Below are positions 14,722 through 22,491 of a stretch of 31,925 bases of DNA, piece by piece (the first letter of the stretch is position 1; each line of letters opens with the position of its first letter). A program made the position numbers and the translations under genes. The DNA is taken from contig CAYTTA010000022.1 in NCBI GenBank assembly GCA_964440655.1, positions 1-31,925 on the forward strand, read 5' to 3'. The DNA comes from CAYTTA01 sp964440655 (GTDB lineage: Bacteria > Bacteroidota > Rhodothermia > Balneolales > Balneolaceae). The notes below the pieces were generated by a model, which searched no databases, had not been told where the DNA came from, and was given only the letters and a program-made list of their open reading frames with translations.

Positions 14722-16551
14722 ATGCTGCTCGCCACCACGGACTGGCTCATTATTATCCTCTATCTGCTTTTTTCCCTCCTTGTCGGACTCTGGGCCGCGA
14801 GAACAGCCGGTAAAAGCTCCGTCGAATTCTTTGCAGCCGGCAAGAACATGCCCTGGTGGATCCTCGGCGTATCGATGGTCGCCACCACCTTTTCCACCGA
14901 CACCCCCAACCTGGTCACCGACATTGTCCGTCAGAACGGGGTGGCGGGCAACTGGACCTGGTGGGCCTTCCTGGTCACCGGTCTGGTCACCGTCTTCATC
15001 TACGCCAATCTCTGGAAGCGTTCCGGAATCCTGACGGATGTGGAGTTCTATGAACTGCGCTACAGCGGAAAGCCGGCGGCATTTCTCCGCGGCTTCCGTG
15101 CCATCTACCTCGGACTGATCTTCAACGTGGTGATCATGGCGACGGTCTCGCTCGCCGCCATCAAGATCGGTACCGTGATGTTGGGGCTCACACCACTTCA
15201 GACCATTCTTCTGGCGGGAACTGTCACCGTCATCTACAGCATGATGGGCGGACTTCGGGGCGTTCTTTTCACCGATTTCATCCAGTTCTTTCTCGCCATG
15301 ACCGGCGCTTTCGCCGCCGCCTGGATCGCCCTCAGCCATCCCGATGTGGGAGGGCTGTCGGGCCTGTTATCGCACGAAGCGGTCATTCCTCGCCTCAACA
15401 TGCTACCCGATTTTTCCAATCCTTCACAGCTCTGGCCCCTGCTGATCATCCCCTTTGCCGTACAGTGGTGGAGTGTCTACTATCCGGGAGCCGAACCGGG
15501 TGGAGGCGGCTATGTTGCCCAGCGGATGTTCGCAGCCAAAAACGAGGATCACTCCATCGGAGCCGTCTTCCTTTTCAATGTCGCCCACTACGCTCTCCGA
15601 CCCTGGCCCTGGATCATCGTGGCACTCTGCTCCCTGATTGTCTTTCCCGATGTGGAATCGATCCGACAGGCCTTCCCCCAGGCTGCCGGTGTCGCGGCGG
15701 ATGACATGGGCTATCCGGCCATGCTCACGTTCCTGCCGGTCGGCTGGATGGGCGTGGTGATGGCGGGACTCATCGCCGCCTACATGTCCACCATCTCCAC
15801 CCACCTCAACTGGGGCTCCTCCTATCTGGTTCACGACTTCTACCGCCGTTTCCTGCGGCAGGATAGTTCGGAGAAGGAGCTGGTACGGGTGGGGCGGATC
15901 AGCACCGCGCTGCTGATGGTTCTGGCCGGCTGGTTCTCCCTAAGGCTGGAATCAGCGCTCGACAACTTTCAGATCATCCTCCAGATCGGGGCCGGCACCG
16001 GGCTGATCTTCATTCTCCGATGGTTCTGGTGGCGGGTCAACCCCTGGAGCGAAATCGCGGGTATGGTCATCTCCTTTCTCATCGCAATCTATTTCCGGAT
16101 GATCCATCCCCAAACCGGCCTGCCGGATCTGCCCGACTGGCAAGAACTCCTGATCGGGGTAGGCCTGACCACCGTGGGATGGGTTGCGGTCACCTACCTT
16201 ACCCGGCCGTCCGACGAGGAGACACTGATCCGGTTCTGCCGGCTGATCCGGCCGGGTGGTCCCGGTTGGCAGAAAATCGTCCGGGCCGCCGACAACCGGG
16301 GAATTCCGGTCACGGAACTCGAGGATGAAGCGTGGCGTGTGCCCCAGGGTATCCTCTGCACGGTTCTCGGCTGCTTCTTCATCTACGGAGCCCTTCTCGC
16401 TACAGGATTCTGGATCTACGGGCGCACTCTTCCGGCGACACTGCTTACGCTTCTCGCCCTGGCTTCCGGGTACCTGCTCATCAAGGCGTGGAAAAAGCTG
16501 GTCTCCATCTCCCCAAGGGTGGAGAGCCTCTCTCCTGTGTCCGGCAAATAA
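14722..16551 (+). CDS. Sodium:solute symporter (SSS/SLC5 family)
   Basis: This is a 609-aa integral membrane protein with about 13-14 hydrophobic segments. SSS proteins couple Na+ entry to uptake of sugars, amino acids or other small solutes. Diagnostic sequences are Asp-Trp-Leu-Ile-Ile in helix 1, Lys-Ser-Ser-Val-Glu-Phe-Phe-Ala-Ala-Gly-Lys-x-Met-Pro-Trp-Trp (about 32-47) and Ser-Met-Val-Ala-Thr-Thr-Phe-Ser-Thr-Asp-Thr-Pro (about 51-62), typical of the Bacteroidota subfamily of about 600 aa. A region with Gly-Gly-Leu-Arg-Gly-Val-Leu-Phe-Thr-Asp and the Met-Ser-Thr-Ile-Ser-Thr-His segment of a Na2-type site follow. It is downstream of agaS on the same strand, so an amino-sugar or sugar substrate is a reasonable guess, but the sequence does not fix it. 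The ATG at 14722 places helix 1 right after the start; there is no clear ribosome site. Confidence 0.92.
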   Translation: MLLATTDWLIIILYLLFSLLVGLWAARTAGKSSVEFFAAGKNMPWWILGVSMVATTFSTDTPNLVTDIVRQNGVAGNWTWWAFLVTGLVTVFIYANLWKRSGILTDVEFYELRYSGKPAAFLRGFRAIYLGLIFNVVIMATVSLAAIKIGTVMLGLTPLQTILLAGTVTVIYSMMGGLRGVLFTDFIQFFLAMTGAFAAAWIALSHPDVGGLSGLLSHEAVIPRLNMLPDFSNPSQLWPLLIIPFAVQWWSVYYPGAEPGGGGYVAQRMFAAKNEDHSIGAVFLFNVAHYALRPWPWIIVALCSLIVFPDVESIRQAFPQAAGVAADDMGYPAMLTFLPVGWMGVVMAGLIAAYMSTISTHLNWGSSYLVHDFYRRFLRQDSSEKELVRVGRISTALLMVLAGWFSLRLESALDNFQIILQIGAGTGLIFILRWFWWRVNPWSEIAGMVISFLIAIYFRMIHPQTGLPDLPDWQELLIGVGLTTVGWVAVTYLTRPSDEETLIRFCRLIRPGGPGWQKIVRAADNRGIPVTELEDEAWRVPQGILCTVLGCFFIYGALLATGFWIYGRTLPATLLTLLALASGYLLIKAWKKLVSISPRVESLSPVSGK

Positions 16552-16729
16552 CCTGACCTTTGACAAAAGAGCTGCCGCTCTGGATGGAATGATCCTGCCG
16601 GATGGAGGGACTGGTTCCTGAAGCCTGCCGGTATATTCTCTCCTTTTACAGATCGATCTTGCCACCAGGTCCGGCTTTGACCCGGTCAGAGCATGCAACG
16701 GAAGATTTACCGGCCGGCGGGATGAAAAC

Positions 16730-16758
16730 TTCTCTCCTGTTTCGTAAATTTCGATAAT
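16730..16758 (+). promoter_or_regulatory. Possible promoter of the mrp operon
   Basis: GATAAT (16753-16758) matches the sigma-70 -10 hexamer in five of six bases, with a weak TTCTCT 17 bp upstream. The overlapping TAAATTTC (16745-16752) resembles the Bacteroidota TAnnTTTG motif, again one base off. This would give a leader of about 260 nt before mrpF. Confidence 0.25.
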
Positions 16759-16874
16759 GCGATACCGATTATCCGGTAGTATCAGCAGACTTTCCGGACC
16801 GCCGCTGATTCAAAAGATGGTCTGGAATTACGGCGAAAGCACCCGTTGGAGCAGCATATCTTCGGGCATGGGGA

Positions 16875-16965
16875 GCCCGGTCGTCCGGAAAGTGCCACCA
16901 CTCCTGCAGTTCTGCAGGGAGAGGATTTTCCGCAACGAGATTCCCTGAGGCTGAAGAGACCGGGC
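16875..16965 (+). ncRNA. Candidate structured 5' leader of the mrp operon
   Basis: A perfect 8-bp pair GCCCGGTC/GACCGGGC closes a 91-nt segment that ends 59 nt before mrpF. Inside it, CCTGCAG-TT-CTGCAGG (16903-16918) is a perfect 7-bp palindrome, and a further short GGGA/TTCCC pairing is possible. The arrangement looks like a multi-branched leader. I cannot assign it to a known riboswitch class, and pairing by chance in GC-rich DNA is possible. Confidence 0.3.
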
Positions 16966-17024
16966 AGAGGAGAGGCCGCACAGCCGTCCCGCCCCTTGAA
17001 CCGGAAACCCGAACCCCTTCAACG

Positions 17025-17312
17025 ATGAGTTTTCTTGAAATCGCAGTCAATACGACGCAGGTCTTCCTGAGCGTGGCTCTCGTACTGGCGTTTTACAGAA
17101 TTATCAAGGGGCCGAGCCTGCCGGACCGGGTGATCGCCATCGATCTGCTCTCCTATCTGGTCATCGGATTCATGGTCACTCACTCGGTTACGGCCGGACA
17201 GCCCAACTATATGGATGTCGCACTGGTCCTTGCTCTGATCGCCTTTCTGAGCACCATCGCTTTTGCCCGATACATTACTGTTCGAAAAGCCGGGAGAGAG
17301 CAGGATGGGTGA
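17025..17312 (+). CDS. mrpF: Mrp Na+/H+ antiporter subunit F
   Basis: This is a 95-aa subunit with three transmembrane helices. It belongs to the Mrp/Mnh complex, a multi-subunit secondary antiporter that exports Na+ in exchange for H+. Helix 1 is followed by the family motif Arg-x-Ile-Lys-Gly-Pro-Ser-Leu-Pro-Asp-Arg-Val-x-Ala-x-Asp (about 25-40), which is diagnostic of MrpF/PhaF. The last helix contains Met-Asp-Val-Ala-Leu-Val-Leu-Ala-Leu. It is the first gene of the operon here, whereas in most described operons F comes near the end. It overlaps mrpG by 8 bp. Confidence 0.95.
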   Translation: MSFLEIAVNTTQVFLSVALVLAFYRIIKGPSLPDRVIAIDLLSYLVIGFMVTHSVTAGQPNYMDVALVLALIAFLSTIAFARYITVRKAGREQDG

Positions 17313-17661
17313 GATCATGGCGGGACTCCTTCTTCTGGGTGGCGGCTCTTTCATGCTCATCGCATCGATCGGCATTGTCCGGTTTCCGGATGTACTGATG
17401 AGGATGCACGCTGCCACCAAGGCGGGTTCCCTGGGAGCGGCCATGATCCTTCTCGGTGCGGCGTTTCATTTTTCCACCACGGTCGTCTACACCAAGGCGT
17501 TCACCACCATTGTATTCATCTGGCTTACGGCTCCGGTAGCCGCCCATGTCATCGGCCGGGCCGCCTACCATGTCGGTGTGAAGCTCTGGGAGGGAACCAT
17601 CATCGATGAGCTGCGTGATGATCTGAACAAGAACAAAGTCTACGACAAGGACAACTCCTGA
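17305..17661 (+). CDS. mrpG: Mrp Na+/H+ antiporter subunit G
   Basis: This is a 118-aa subunit with three transmembrane helices. The family core is Gly-Ile-Val-Arg-Phe-Pro-Asp-Val-Leu-Met-Arg-Met-His-Ala-Ala-Thr-Lys (about 27-43), then Leu-Thr-Ala-Pro-Val-Ala-Ala-His at about 74-81. The ATG at 17305 follows a GAGAGCAGG stretch and overlaps the end of mrpF by 8 bp. An earlier in-frame start lies inside mrpF and is unlikely. The hydrophilic C-terminal tail (about 25 residues, rich in Asp and Lys) is moderately long. Its stop codon overlaps the ATG of a micro-ORF by one base. Confidence 0.95.
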   Translation: MGEIMAGLLLLGGGSFMLIASIGIVRFPDVLMRMHAATKAGSLGAAMILLGAAFHFSTTVVYTKAFTTIVFIWLTAPVAAHVIGRAAYHVGVKLWEGTIIDELRDDLNKNKVYDKDNS

Positions 17662-17759
17662 TGATTGAGATGGATTTGAAGAAATTCAGTCTTGCCGGCT
17701 TGAGCCGGATCTGCCGAAACGACATCCATGACCCAGCCAACAGCGGTGAGGGGCCATGA
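17661..17759 (+). CDS. Micro-ORF of 32 codons bridging mrpG and mrpA
   Basis: An ATG at 17661 overlaps the mrpG stop (TGATG), and the reading frame ends in a TGA at 17757-17759 that overlaps the mrpA start (ATGA). It thus fills the only gap in an otherwise tightly overlapping operon. The peptide starts Met-Ile-Glu-Met-Asp-Leu-Lys-Lys-Phe-Ser, is soluble and mixed-charge, and has no membrane segment or known motif. It may be a small subunit or only a translation relay that carries ribosomes from mrpG to mrpA. A small hairpin (CCGGCT-TG-AGCCGG, 17695-17708) lies inside it. Chance is not excluded for so short a frame. Confidence 0.4.
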   Translation: MIEMDLKKFSLAGLSRICRNDIHDPANSGEGP

Positions 17760-20146
17760 TCGCAGCGGTACTCTCCATACTGGTCCTGGCAATCGCCGCC
17801 CCCCTGCTGCACCGTTTTCTCGGACAACGTACAGGATACCTCCTGGCCGTTCTGCCGCTGGGCATCTTTATCTGGCTTCTCTCTCTCTGGCCACAGATCG
17901 CCGCCAATGAGTCACTGCGGACATCTCTTGTCTGGTTCAGTGCCCACGGCATCCACCTCTCCTTTTTTCTGGATGGTCTCAGTTACCTCTTCGCCCTTCT
18001 GATTACCGGAATCGGCACCCTGATCGTGCTCTATGCCGGAAGCTATCTGAAAGGGAATCCCTGGATTGGACGGTTCTGGCCCAGCCTGCTCCTCTTCATG
18101 GCTTCCATGCTGGGGCTGGTTCTTGCGGACAACCTGATCACACTCTTCGTCTTCTGGGAACTGACCAGCTTCACCTCTTTTCTTCTTATCGGTTTCAACC
18201 ACGAGGATCCGCGCGCCCGGCGAGCCGCCACCCAGGCCCTTCTGGTCACCTTTGGCGGCGGCCTGGCACTTCTGGCCGGAATCGTCCTGATCTGGATGGC
18301 ATCCGGAACCCTGGAGCTTTCGGAACTGCTCTCAGCAGGCGATCTGTTGCGGAATCACCCCTGGTACCTGCCAATCCTGATCCTCGTCCTGGCAGGGGCG
18401 TTCACCAAATCGGCACAGTTCCCGTTCCACTTCTGGCTGCCGAATGCCATGGAAGCCCCGACCCCTGTGAGTGCATACCTTCATTCGGCAACCATGGTAA
18501 AGGCCGGTATCTACCTTCTGGCCCGCCTCTCACCGGTACTGGGTGGAACCGATCCCTGGATCTGGATCGTATCACTGGCCGGCGCATTTACGATGGTAAC
18601 CGGAGCATGGCTTGCCCTCTGCCACCGTGATCTCAAACAGATCCTCGCCTGGTCGACCGTCATGGCCCTGGGTACCCTCACCATGCTTCTCGGGATGGGT
18701 CACCCCCCCGCATTGCAGGCGGCCGTCCTTTTCATCCTGGGACACAGCCTCTACAAAGGAGCCCTCTTCATGACCGCCGGATCGGTAGACATCAGGACCG
18801 GCACACGTGACATCACGCTCCTTGGCGGGCTGAGAAGCTCCATGCCGGTTACCGCCCTCTTCGCCGCACTCGCCGCACTCTCCATGGCAGGCATCGCCCC
18901 CCTGATCGGTTTCATCGCCAAGGAACAGGTCTATGAAGCGACGATCGGATCCGGGCCGCTCTCCGGATTGATGATCTCCCTCGCAGTTCTGGCCAACATT
19001 GCGGTGGTCTCAGCGGCAGGTCTGGTGGCCATCCGCCCTTTTCATGGGAGTGTAAAAGAGACCCCGCTTCCGCCCGGCGAGGCTCACTGGGCCATGTGGT
19101 CCGGGCCGGCGCTCCTCGGGACACTGGGTCTTCTGCTGGGGCTTTTCCCTTCCCTTATTGATCACTCCCTCATCTCCTCCGCAACCGGGGCGATCGGGGG
19201 GGCTCACTTTCCGGTGGAACTGCAGCTCTGGCACGGATTCAACAGCGCCCTCTTCCTGAGCCTCATCACCCTGCTGGCCGGAGTTGCACTCTACCTGATC
19301 TCGGACCGCCTGCGGGAGAGTGTCGGCATGCGGTTCTTTCACCGGATATTCGGGCAGGCTCCCGATCGCGGATACGATCTCATGATCCGGTTGATGGTAC
19401 AGGCCGCAGGCTTGCACACCCGAATTGTGCAGAGCGGGTATCTCCGTTACTATATGGGCATCATGATCTCCGTGGTGGTCCTGTCGGTCGGCCTCACGCT
19501 GGCAGACAGGGTTTCCATCTCCTGGCCGACCGGATGGTCCGACATCCGCTACTATGAATGGGTGCTTGCGACCCTGATTCTGCTTTCCACCTACGGGGCG
19601 ATCCGGGCGAGGAGAAACCTGACAGCGATCGCATCTCTGGCGATGTCCGGTTTCAGCATCACCCTGCTCTTTCTTCTGAACAGCGCACCGGATCTGGCCC
19701 TCACCCAGCTTCTGGTCGATACGTTGACGGTCATTCTCTTTGCGCTGGTGCTGATCTACCTTCCCGGATTTGAACATGAGCCGCTCCGCCCCGGCACGTT
19801 CCGTGATCTGGCGATCTCCCTTACTGCCGGTGGAACCGTCACCCTTCTCGTCCTGATGGTACTCTCATTCGAATTCGATCCCTTCATCAGCAATTTCTAT
19901 TCGGAGAACAGCTATCTGCTCGGACACGGCAGAAACATTGTGAATGTGATCCTCGTAGATTTCCGGGCGTTTGATACCATGGGAGAGATCACGGTTCTCG
20001 GAATGGCGGGTCTGGGAATCTATTCCCTGATCAAGCTGGTGCTCGGCCAGGAGGGGGGCAGAAAAGCATTTGACACCGCTCTGCAGGGTCCATCACAGGA
20101 GCCGGGCGGAGAACGGAATCTGAACAGAAAAGAGGAGACAAAATGA
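17756..20146 (+). CDS. mrpA: Mrp Na+/H+ antiporter subunit A
   Basis: This is a 796-aa giant subunit homologous to NuoL of complex I. The NuoL-like antiporter core has the catalytic Glu135 (Phe-Trp-Glu-Leu-Thr-Ser-Phe-Thr-Ser) and Lys218 (Phe-Thr-Lys-Ser-Ala-Gln-Phe-Pro-Phe-His-Phe-Trp-Leu-Pro), followed by Ala-Pro-Thr-Pro-Val-Ser-Ala-Tyr-Leu-His-Ser-Ala. The C-terminal part carries the NuoJ/MrpB-like DUF4040 segment (Ala-Leu-Thr-Gln-Leu-Leu-Val-Asp-Thr-Leu-Thr-Val-Ile) and Phe-Asp-Thr-Met-Gly-Glu-Ile-Thr-Val-Leu. The length is normal for a full-size group 1 MrpA. GAGGGG lies 2 nt before the ATG, and its last 4 bp overlap mrpB. The complex works in the inner membrane. With the upstream SSS symporter it would complete a Na+ cycle (inference). 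Confidence 0.96.
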   Translation: MIAAVLSILVLAIAAPLLHRFLGQRTGYLLAVLPLGIFIWLLSLWPQIAANESLRTSLVWFSAHGIHLSFFLDGLSYLFALLITGIGTLIVLYAGSYLKGNPWIGRFWPSLLLFMASMLGLVLADNLITLFVFWELTSFTSFLLIGFNHEDPRARRAATQALLVTFGGGLALLAGIVLIWMASGTLELSELLSAGDLLRNHPWYLPILILVLAGAFTKSAQFPFHFWLPNAMEAPTPVSAYLHSATMVKAGIYLLARLSPVLGGTDPWIWIVSLAGAFTMVTGAWLALCHRDLKQILAWSTVMALGTLTMLLGMGHPPALQAAVLFILGHSLYKGALFMTAGSVDIRTGTRDITLLGGLRSSMPVTALFAALAALSMAGIAPLIGFIAKEQVYEATIGSGPLSGLMISLAVLANIAVVSAAGLVAIRPFHGSVKETPLPPGEAHWAMWSGPALLGTLGLLLGLFPSLIDHSLISSATGAIGGAHFPVELQLWHGFNSALFLSLITLLAGVALYLISDRLRESVGMRFFHRIFGQAPDRGYDLMIRLMVQAAGLHTRIVQSGYLRYYMGIMISVVVLSVGLTLADRVSISWPTGWSDIRYYEWVLATLILLSTYGAIRARRNLTAIASLAMSGFSITLLFLLNSAPDLALTQLLVDTLTVILFALVLIYLPGFEHEPLRPGTFRDLAISLTAGGTVTLLVLMVLSFEFDPFISNFYSENSYLLGHGRNIVNVILVDFRAFDTMGEITVLGMAGLGIYSLIKLVLGQEGGRKAFDTALQGPSQEPGGERNLNRKEETK

Positions 20147-20559
20147 GTCTGATCCTTCGAACCGTCAGCTCCCTGCTCTTTGCCCTGATGCTTCTGCTCT
20201 CCTTTTTTGTCTTTCTCAGGGGACATAATGAACCGGGAGGCGGATTTATCGGAGCGCTGATCGGAGCGGGTGCCTTCATCCTCTTCATCATCGTCTACGG
20301 ACCAAAAAACGCACGGATGGTCCTGCGTGTGGATCCCAATTCCATGATCGGCCTGGGCCTTCTCTTCGCAGTCGGAAGCGCCCTTCCGGCCCTGTTTGCA
20401 GGCAAACCGTTCATGACCGGTCTCTGGACCACCCTCCCGCTCTTCGGAAGGGAGATCGATCTGGGGACGCCGATCCTGTTTGATGTCGGAGTCTACCTGG
20501 CAGTCATGGGATTCACCCTCACCGTCATCTATTCACTCGAAGAGGAGAAGGAGGGATAG
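20143..20559 (+). CDS. mrpB: Mrp Na+/H+ antiporter subunit B
   Basis: This is a 138-aa MnhB-domain membrane protein with four predicted helices. The signature His-Asn-Glu-Pro-Gly-Gly-Gly-Phe-Ile-Gly-Ala-Leu (about 28-39) is diagnostic of MrpB. A Pro-Leu-Phe-Gly-Arg-Glu-Ile-Asp-Leu-Gly-Thr-Pro-Ile-Leu-Phe-Asp-Val-Gly-Val segment precedes the last helix. It overlaps mrpA by 4 bp (ATGA). The next start follows its stop after one base. Confidence 0.95.
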   Translation: MSLILRTVSSLLFALMLLLSFFVFLRGHNEPGGGFIGALIGAGAFILFIIVYGPKNARMVLRVDPNSMIGLGLLFAVGSALPALFAGKPFMTGLWTTLPLFGREIDLGTPILFDVGVYLAVMGFTLTVIYSLEEEKEG

Positions 20560-20560
20560 A

Positions 20561-20989
20561 ATGGAGATTTTGCTGGCATTTGTTGTCGGAGGCCTCTTTG
20601 CGGCCAGTGTCTTCATGCTGCTCCGGAAGAATCTTATCCGGATCGTCATCGGGCTGATGCTGCTTTCCAATGCCACCAACCTGCTGATTTTTGCGATCGG
20701 ACGGCTTACCCCGGCCCGGCCGCCGCTGATCGACCCGGTCTCCCTGGCAGGGGAACCCGGCATCGCCAACCCCCTGCCCCAGGCCCTTATCCTGACGGCA
20801 ATCGTCATCGGCTTCGGAATGCTCGCCTTCACTCTGGCCCTCGTATACCGAACCTACAGGGAGACCGGCTCTCTGCTGGTCGATGAGCTCCGCATCGCAG
20901 AGCCGCGCGAGGCGATGGGAGAAGGGGTGGTTCCCGCGCACCCTGAAACAGACCCCCCCCATCCTACCGAACGGGAGGAGAATCCATGA
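20561..20989 (+). CDS. mrpC: Mrp Na+/H+ antiporter subunit C
   Basis: This is a 142-aa subunit homologous to NuoK, with three transmembrane helices. It has the Leu-Arg-Lys-Asn-Leu-Ile-Arg-Ile-Val-Ile-Gly segment, Leu-Leu-Ser-Asn-Ala-Thr-Asn-Leu (about 40-47) and the Asn-Pro-Leu-Pro-Gln-Ala-Leu-Ile-Leu-Thr-Ala-Ile-Val-Ile-Gly-Phe motif (about 72-87) typical of MrpC. The hydrophilic tail of about 40 residues is rich in Glu and Pro and is variable in the family. The start at 20561 follows GGAGGGATAG. The stop overlaps the mrpD ATG by 4 bp. Confidence 0.95.
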   Translation: MEILLAFVVGGLFAASVFMLLRKNLIRIVIGLMLLSNATNLLIFAIGRLTPARPPLIDPVSLAGEPGIANPLPQALILTAIVIGFGMLAFTLALVYRTYRETGSLLVDELRIAEPREAMGEGVVPAHPETDPPHPTEREENP

Positions 20990-22491
20990 GTTCCCTGCTG
21001 GTTTTTCCCATCATCCTTCCCATGATCACCGCCGCGCTGGCGATCCTGTTGCGCAAGAACACCCGGATCCAGCGCTTGGCAGGTGTGACCGGGATGGCGG
21101 TTCAATGCCTGATCGCCGTTCTGCTTCTCTCGGAAGTCGACCGGGAGGGGATCATCGTGGCGGAGATGAGCGGATGGATCGCCCCCTTCGGAATTGTATT
21201 GGTCGCGGATTTCCTGAGCGCCATCATGATCATGATCTCCTCGATCCTGGGGATGATCGTTGCCATCTACTCCCTGGCCGATATCGACGAGAAGCGGACC
21301 GTTTTCGGTTACTATCCCTTCCTCCACGTTCTGATCATGGGAGTCAACGGAACGTTTCTGACGGGTGACATCTTCAATCTCTATGTCTGGTTCGAGGTGA
21401 TGCTGATCGCATCGTTCATTCTGCTTGTGCTGGGCAATGAAAAGGCCCAGCTGGGTGGAGCCCTCAAGTATGTGATCCTCAATATCGTCTCCTCCACGTT
21501 TCTGCTCATCGGCATCGCACTGACCTATGCGCTTTTCGGAACCCTCAACATGGCGGATCTGGCGGTGAGGATTCCGGAGTTCGACTCCCCGGGGGCTGTC
21601 ACCACGGTCTCCATGCTCTTTTTGGCGGCATTCAGCATCAAGGCGGCTCTCTTTCCGCTCTTCTTCTGGCTCCCCTCCTCCTACCATACGCCACCGGCAG
21701 CCGTTTCCGCCATCTTCGGGGGACTTCTCACCAAGGTGGGGGTCTATACCCTTATCCGCTTTTTCACCCTGATTTTCGTCCAGGACCTTCTCTACACCAA
21801 TACCATCCTGCTCTGGGCTGCCGGACTGACCATGATCGCCGGGGTACTGGGAGCCGCCGTGCAGTCGGACCTCCGCCGGACCCTCTCCTTCCTGCACATC
21901 AGTCAGATCGGCTACATGGTGATGGGGCTTGCGATCTACACCCCCCTGGCGATTGTGGGATCCATTTTCTACATCATGCATCACATTGCGGTCAAAACCA
22001 ATCTCTTCCTGATCAGCGGGGTGGCGAACCGTCTCGCCGGGTCGTTCAACATGGAGAGGATGGGCGGACTCTACCGCGCTTTCCCCTGGCTGGGCGTCCT
22101 CTTTCTGATTCCCGCTTTCTCCCTGGCCGGGTTTCCGCCTCTTTCCGGTTTCTGGGCCAAGCTCAATCTGGTCCATGCTGGAATGGATGCCCAAGCATGG
22201 CCTATTGTCGCCGTCTCTCTAACGGCCAGCCTCATTACCCTTTTCTGTGTAGGGAAGATCTGGGCTTCGGCTTTCTGGTCCCCACCCCCCGGAGGAGAGA
22301 GAGCGGTTGAAGAGATGCGCGGTCGCATCGCACCGAGGGAGATGGCGCTTCTAACCGTTCCGGTGGTGGCTCTCGCCGCTCTTACACTTCTGATCGGCCT
22401 CTATGCGCAGCCTTTTTATGAACTGTCAATGGCAGCCGCATCACAACTTCTCAATCCTTCGAACTACATTCAGGCGGTACTGGGTCCATGA
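20986..22491 (+). CDS. mrpD: Mrp Na+/H+ antiporter subunit D
   Basis: This is a 501-aa subunit homologous to NuoM/NuoN with about 14 helices. Catalytic residues fall at the positions known from Bacillus MrpD: Glu137 (Tyr-Val-Trp-Phe-Glu-Val-Met-Leu) and Lys219 (Ala-Phe-Ser-Ile-Lys-Ala-Ala-Leu-Phe-Pro). The second motif continues Pro-Ser-Ser-Tyr-His-Thr-Pro-Pro-Ala-Ala-Val-Ser-Ala. This supports a proton- or Na+-translocating role and correct assignment as D rather than NuoN. It overlaps mrpC and mrpE by 4 bp each. Confidence 0.96.
   Translation: MSSLLVFPIILPMITAALAILLRKNTRIQRLAGVTGMAVQCLIAVLLLSEVDREGIIVAEMSGWIAPFGIVLVADFLSAIMIMISSILGMIVAIYSLADIDEKRTVFGYYPFLHVLIMGVNGTFLTGDIFNLYVWFEVMLIASFILLVLGNEKAQLGGALKYVILNIVSSTFLLIGIALTYALFGTLNMADLAVRIPEFDSPGAVTTVSMLFLAAFSIKAALFPLFFWLPSSYHTPPAAVSAIFGGLLTKVGVYTLIRFFTLIFVQDLLYTNTILLWAAGLTMIAGVLGAAVQSDLRRTLSFLHISQIGYMVMGLAIYTPLAIVGSIFYIMHHIAVKTNLFLISGVANRLAGSFNMERMGGLYRAFPWLGVLFLIPAFSLAGFPPLSGFWAKLNLVHAGMDAQAWPIVAVSLTASLITLFCVGKIWASAFWSPPPGGERAVEEMRGRIAPREMALLTVPVVALAALTLLIGLYAQPFYELSMAAASQLLNPSNYIQAVLGP

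Larger units (their letters stand above)
16552..17024. other. Intergenic region upstream of the mrp operon
   Basis: These 473 bases hold no recognisable gene; short open frames on both strands lack family features. A small AGAGC/GCTCT hairpin (16568-16581) without a T-tract follows the symporter. The right half contains a possible promoter (16730-16758) and nested inverted repeats (16875-16965) that could form a structured leader RNA. Both are listed separately. Confidence 0.5.

Noticed and set aside
14545..15339. 264-codon minus-strand frame opposite the symporter start
   Set aside because: The low-complexity, charged translation is what the reverse complement of a membrane protein gives; the symporter is certain.
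16757..17050. Short open frames on both strands before mrpF
   Set aside because: They overlap each other or mrpF and have no motif; the base pattern is better explained as non-coding with inverted repeats.
20854..22194. 446-codon minus-strand open frame opposite mrpD
   Set aside because: Its translation is highly charged and repetitive, while the plus strand encodes MrpD with the catalytic Glu and Lys in place.
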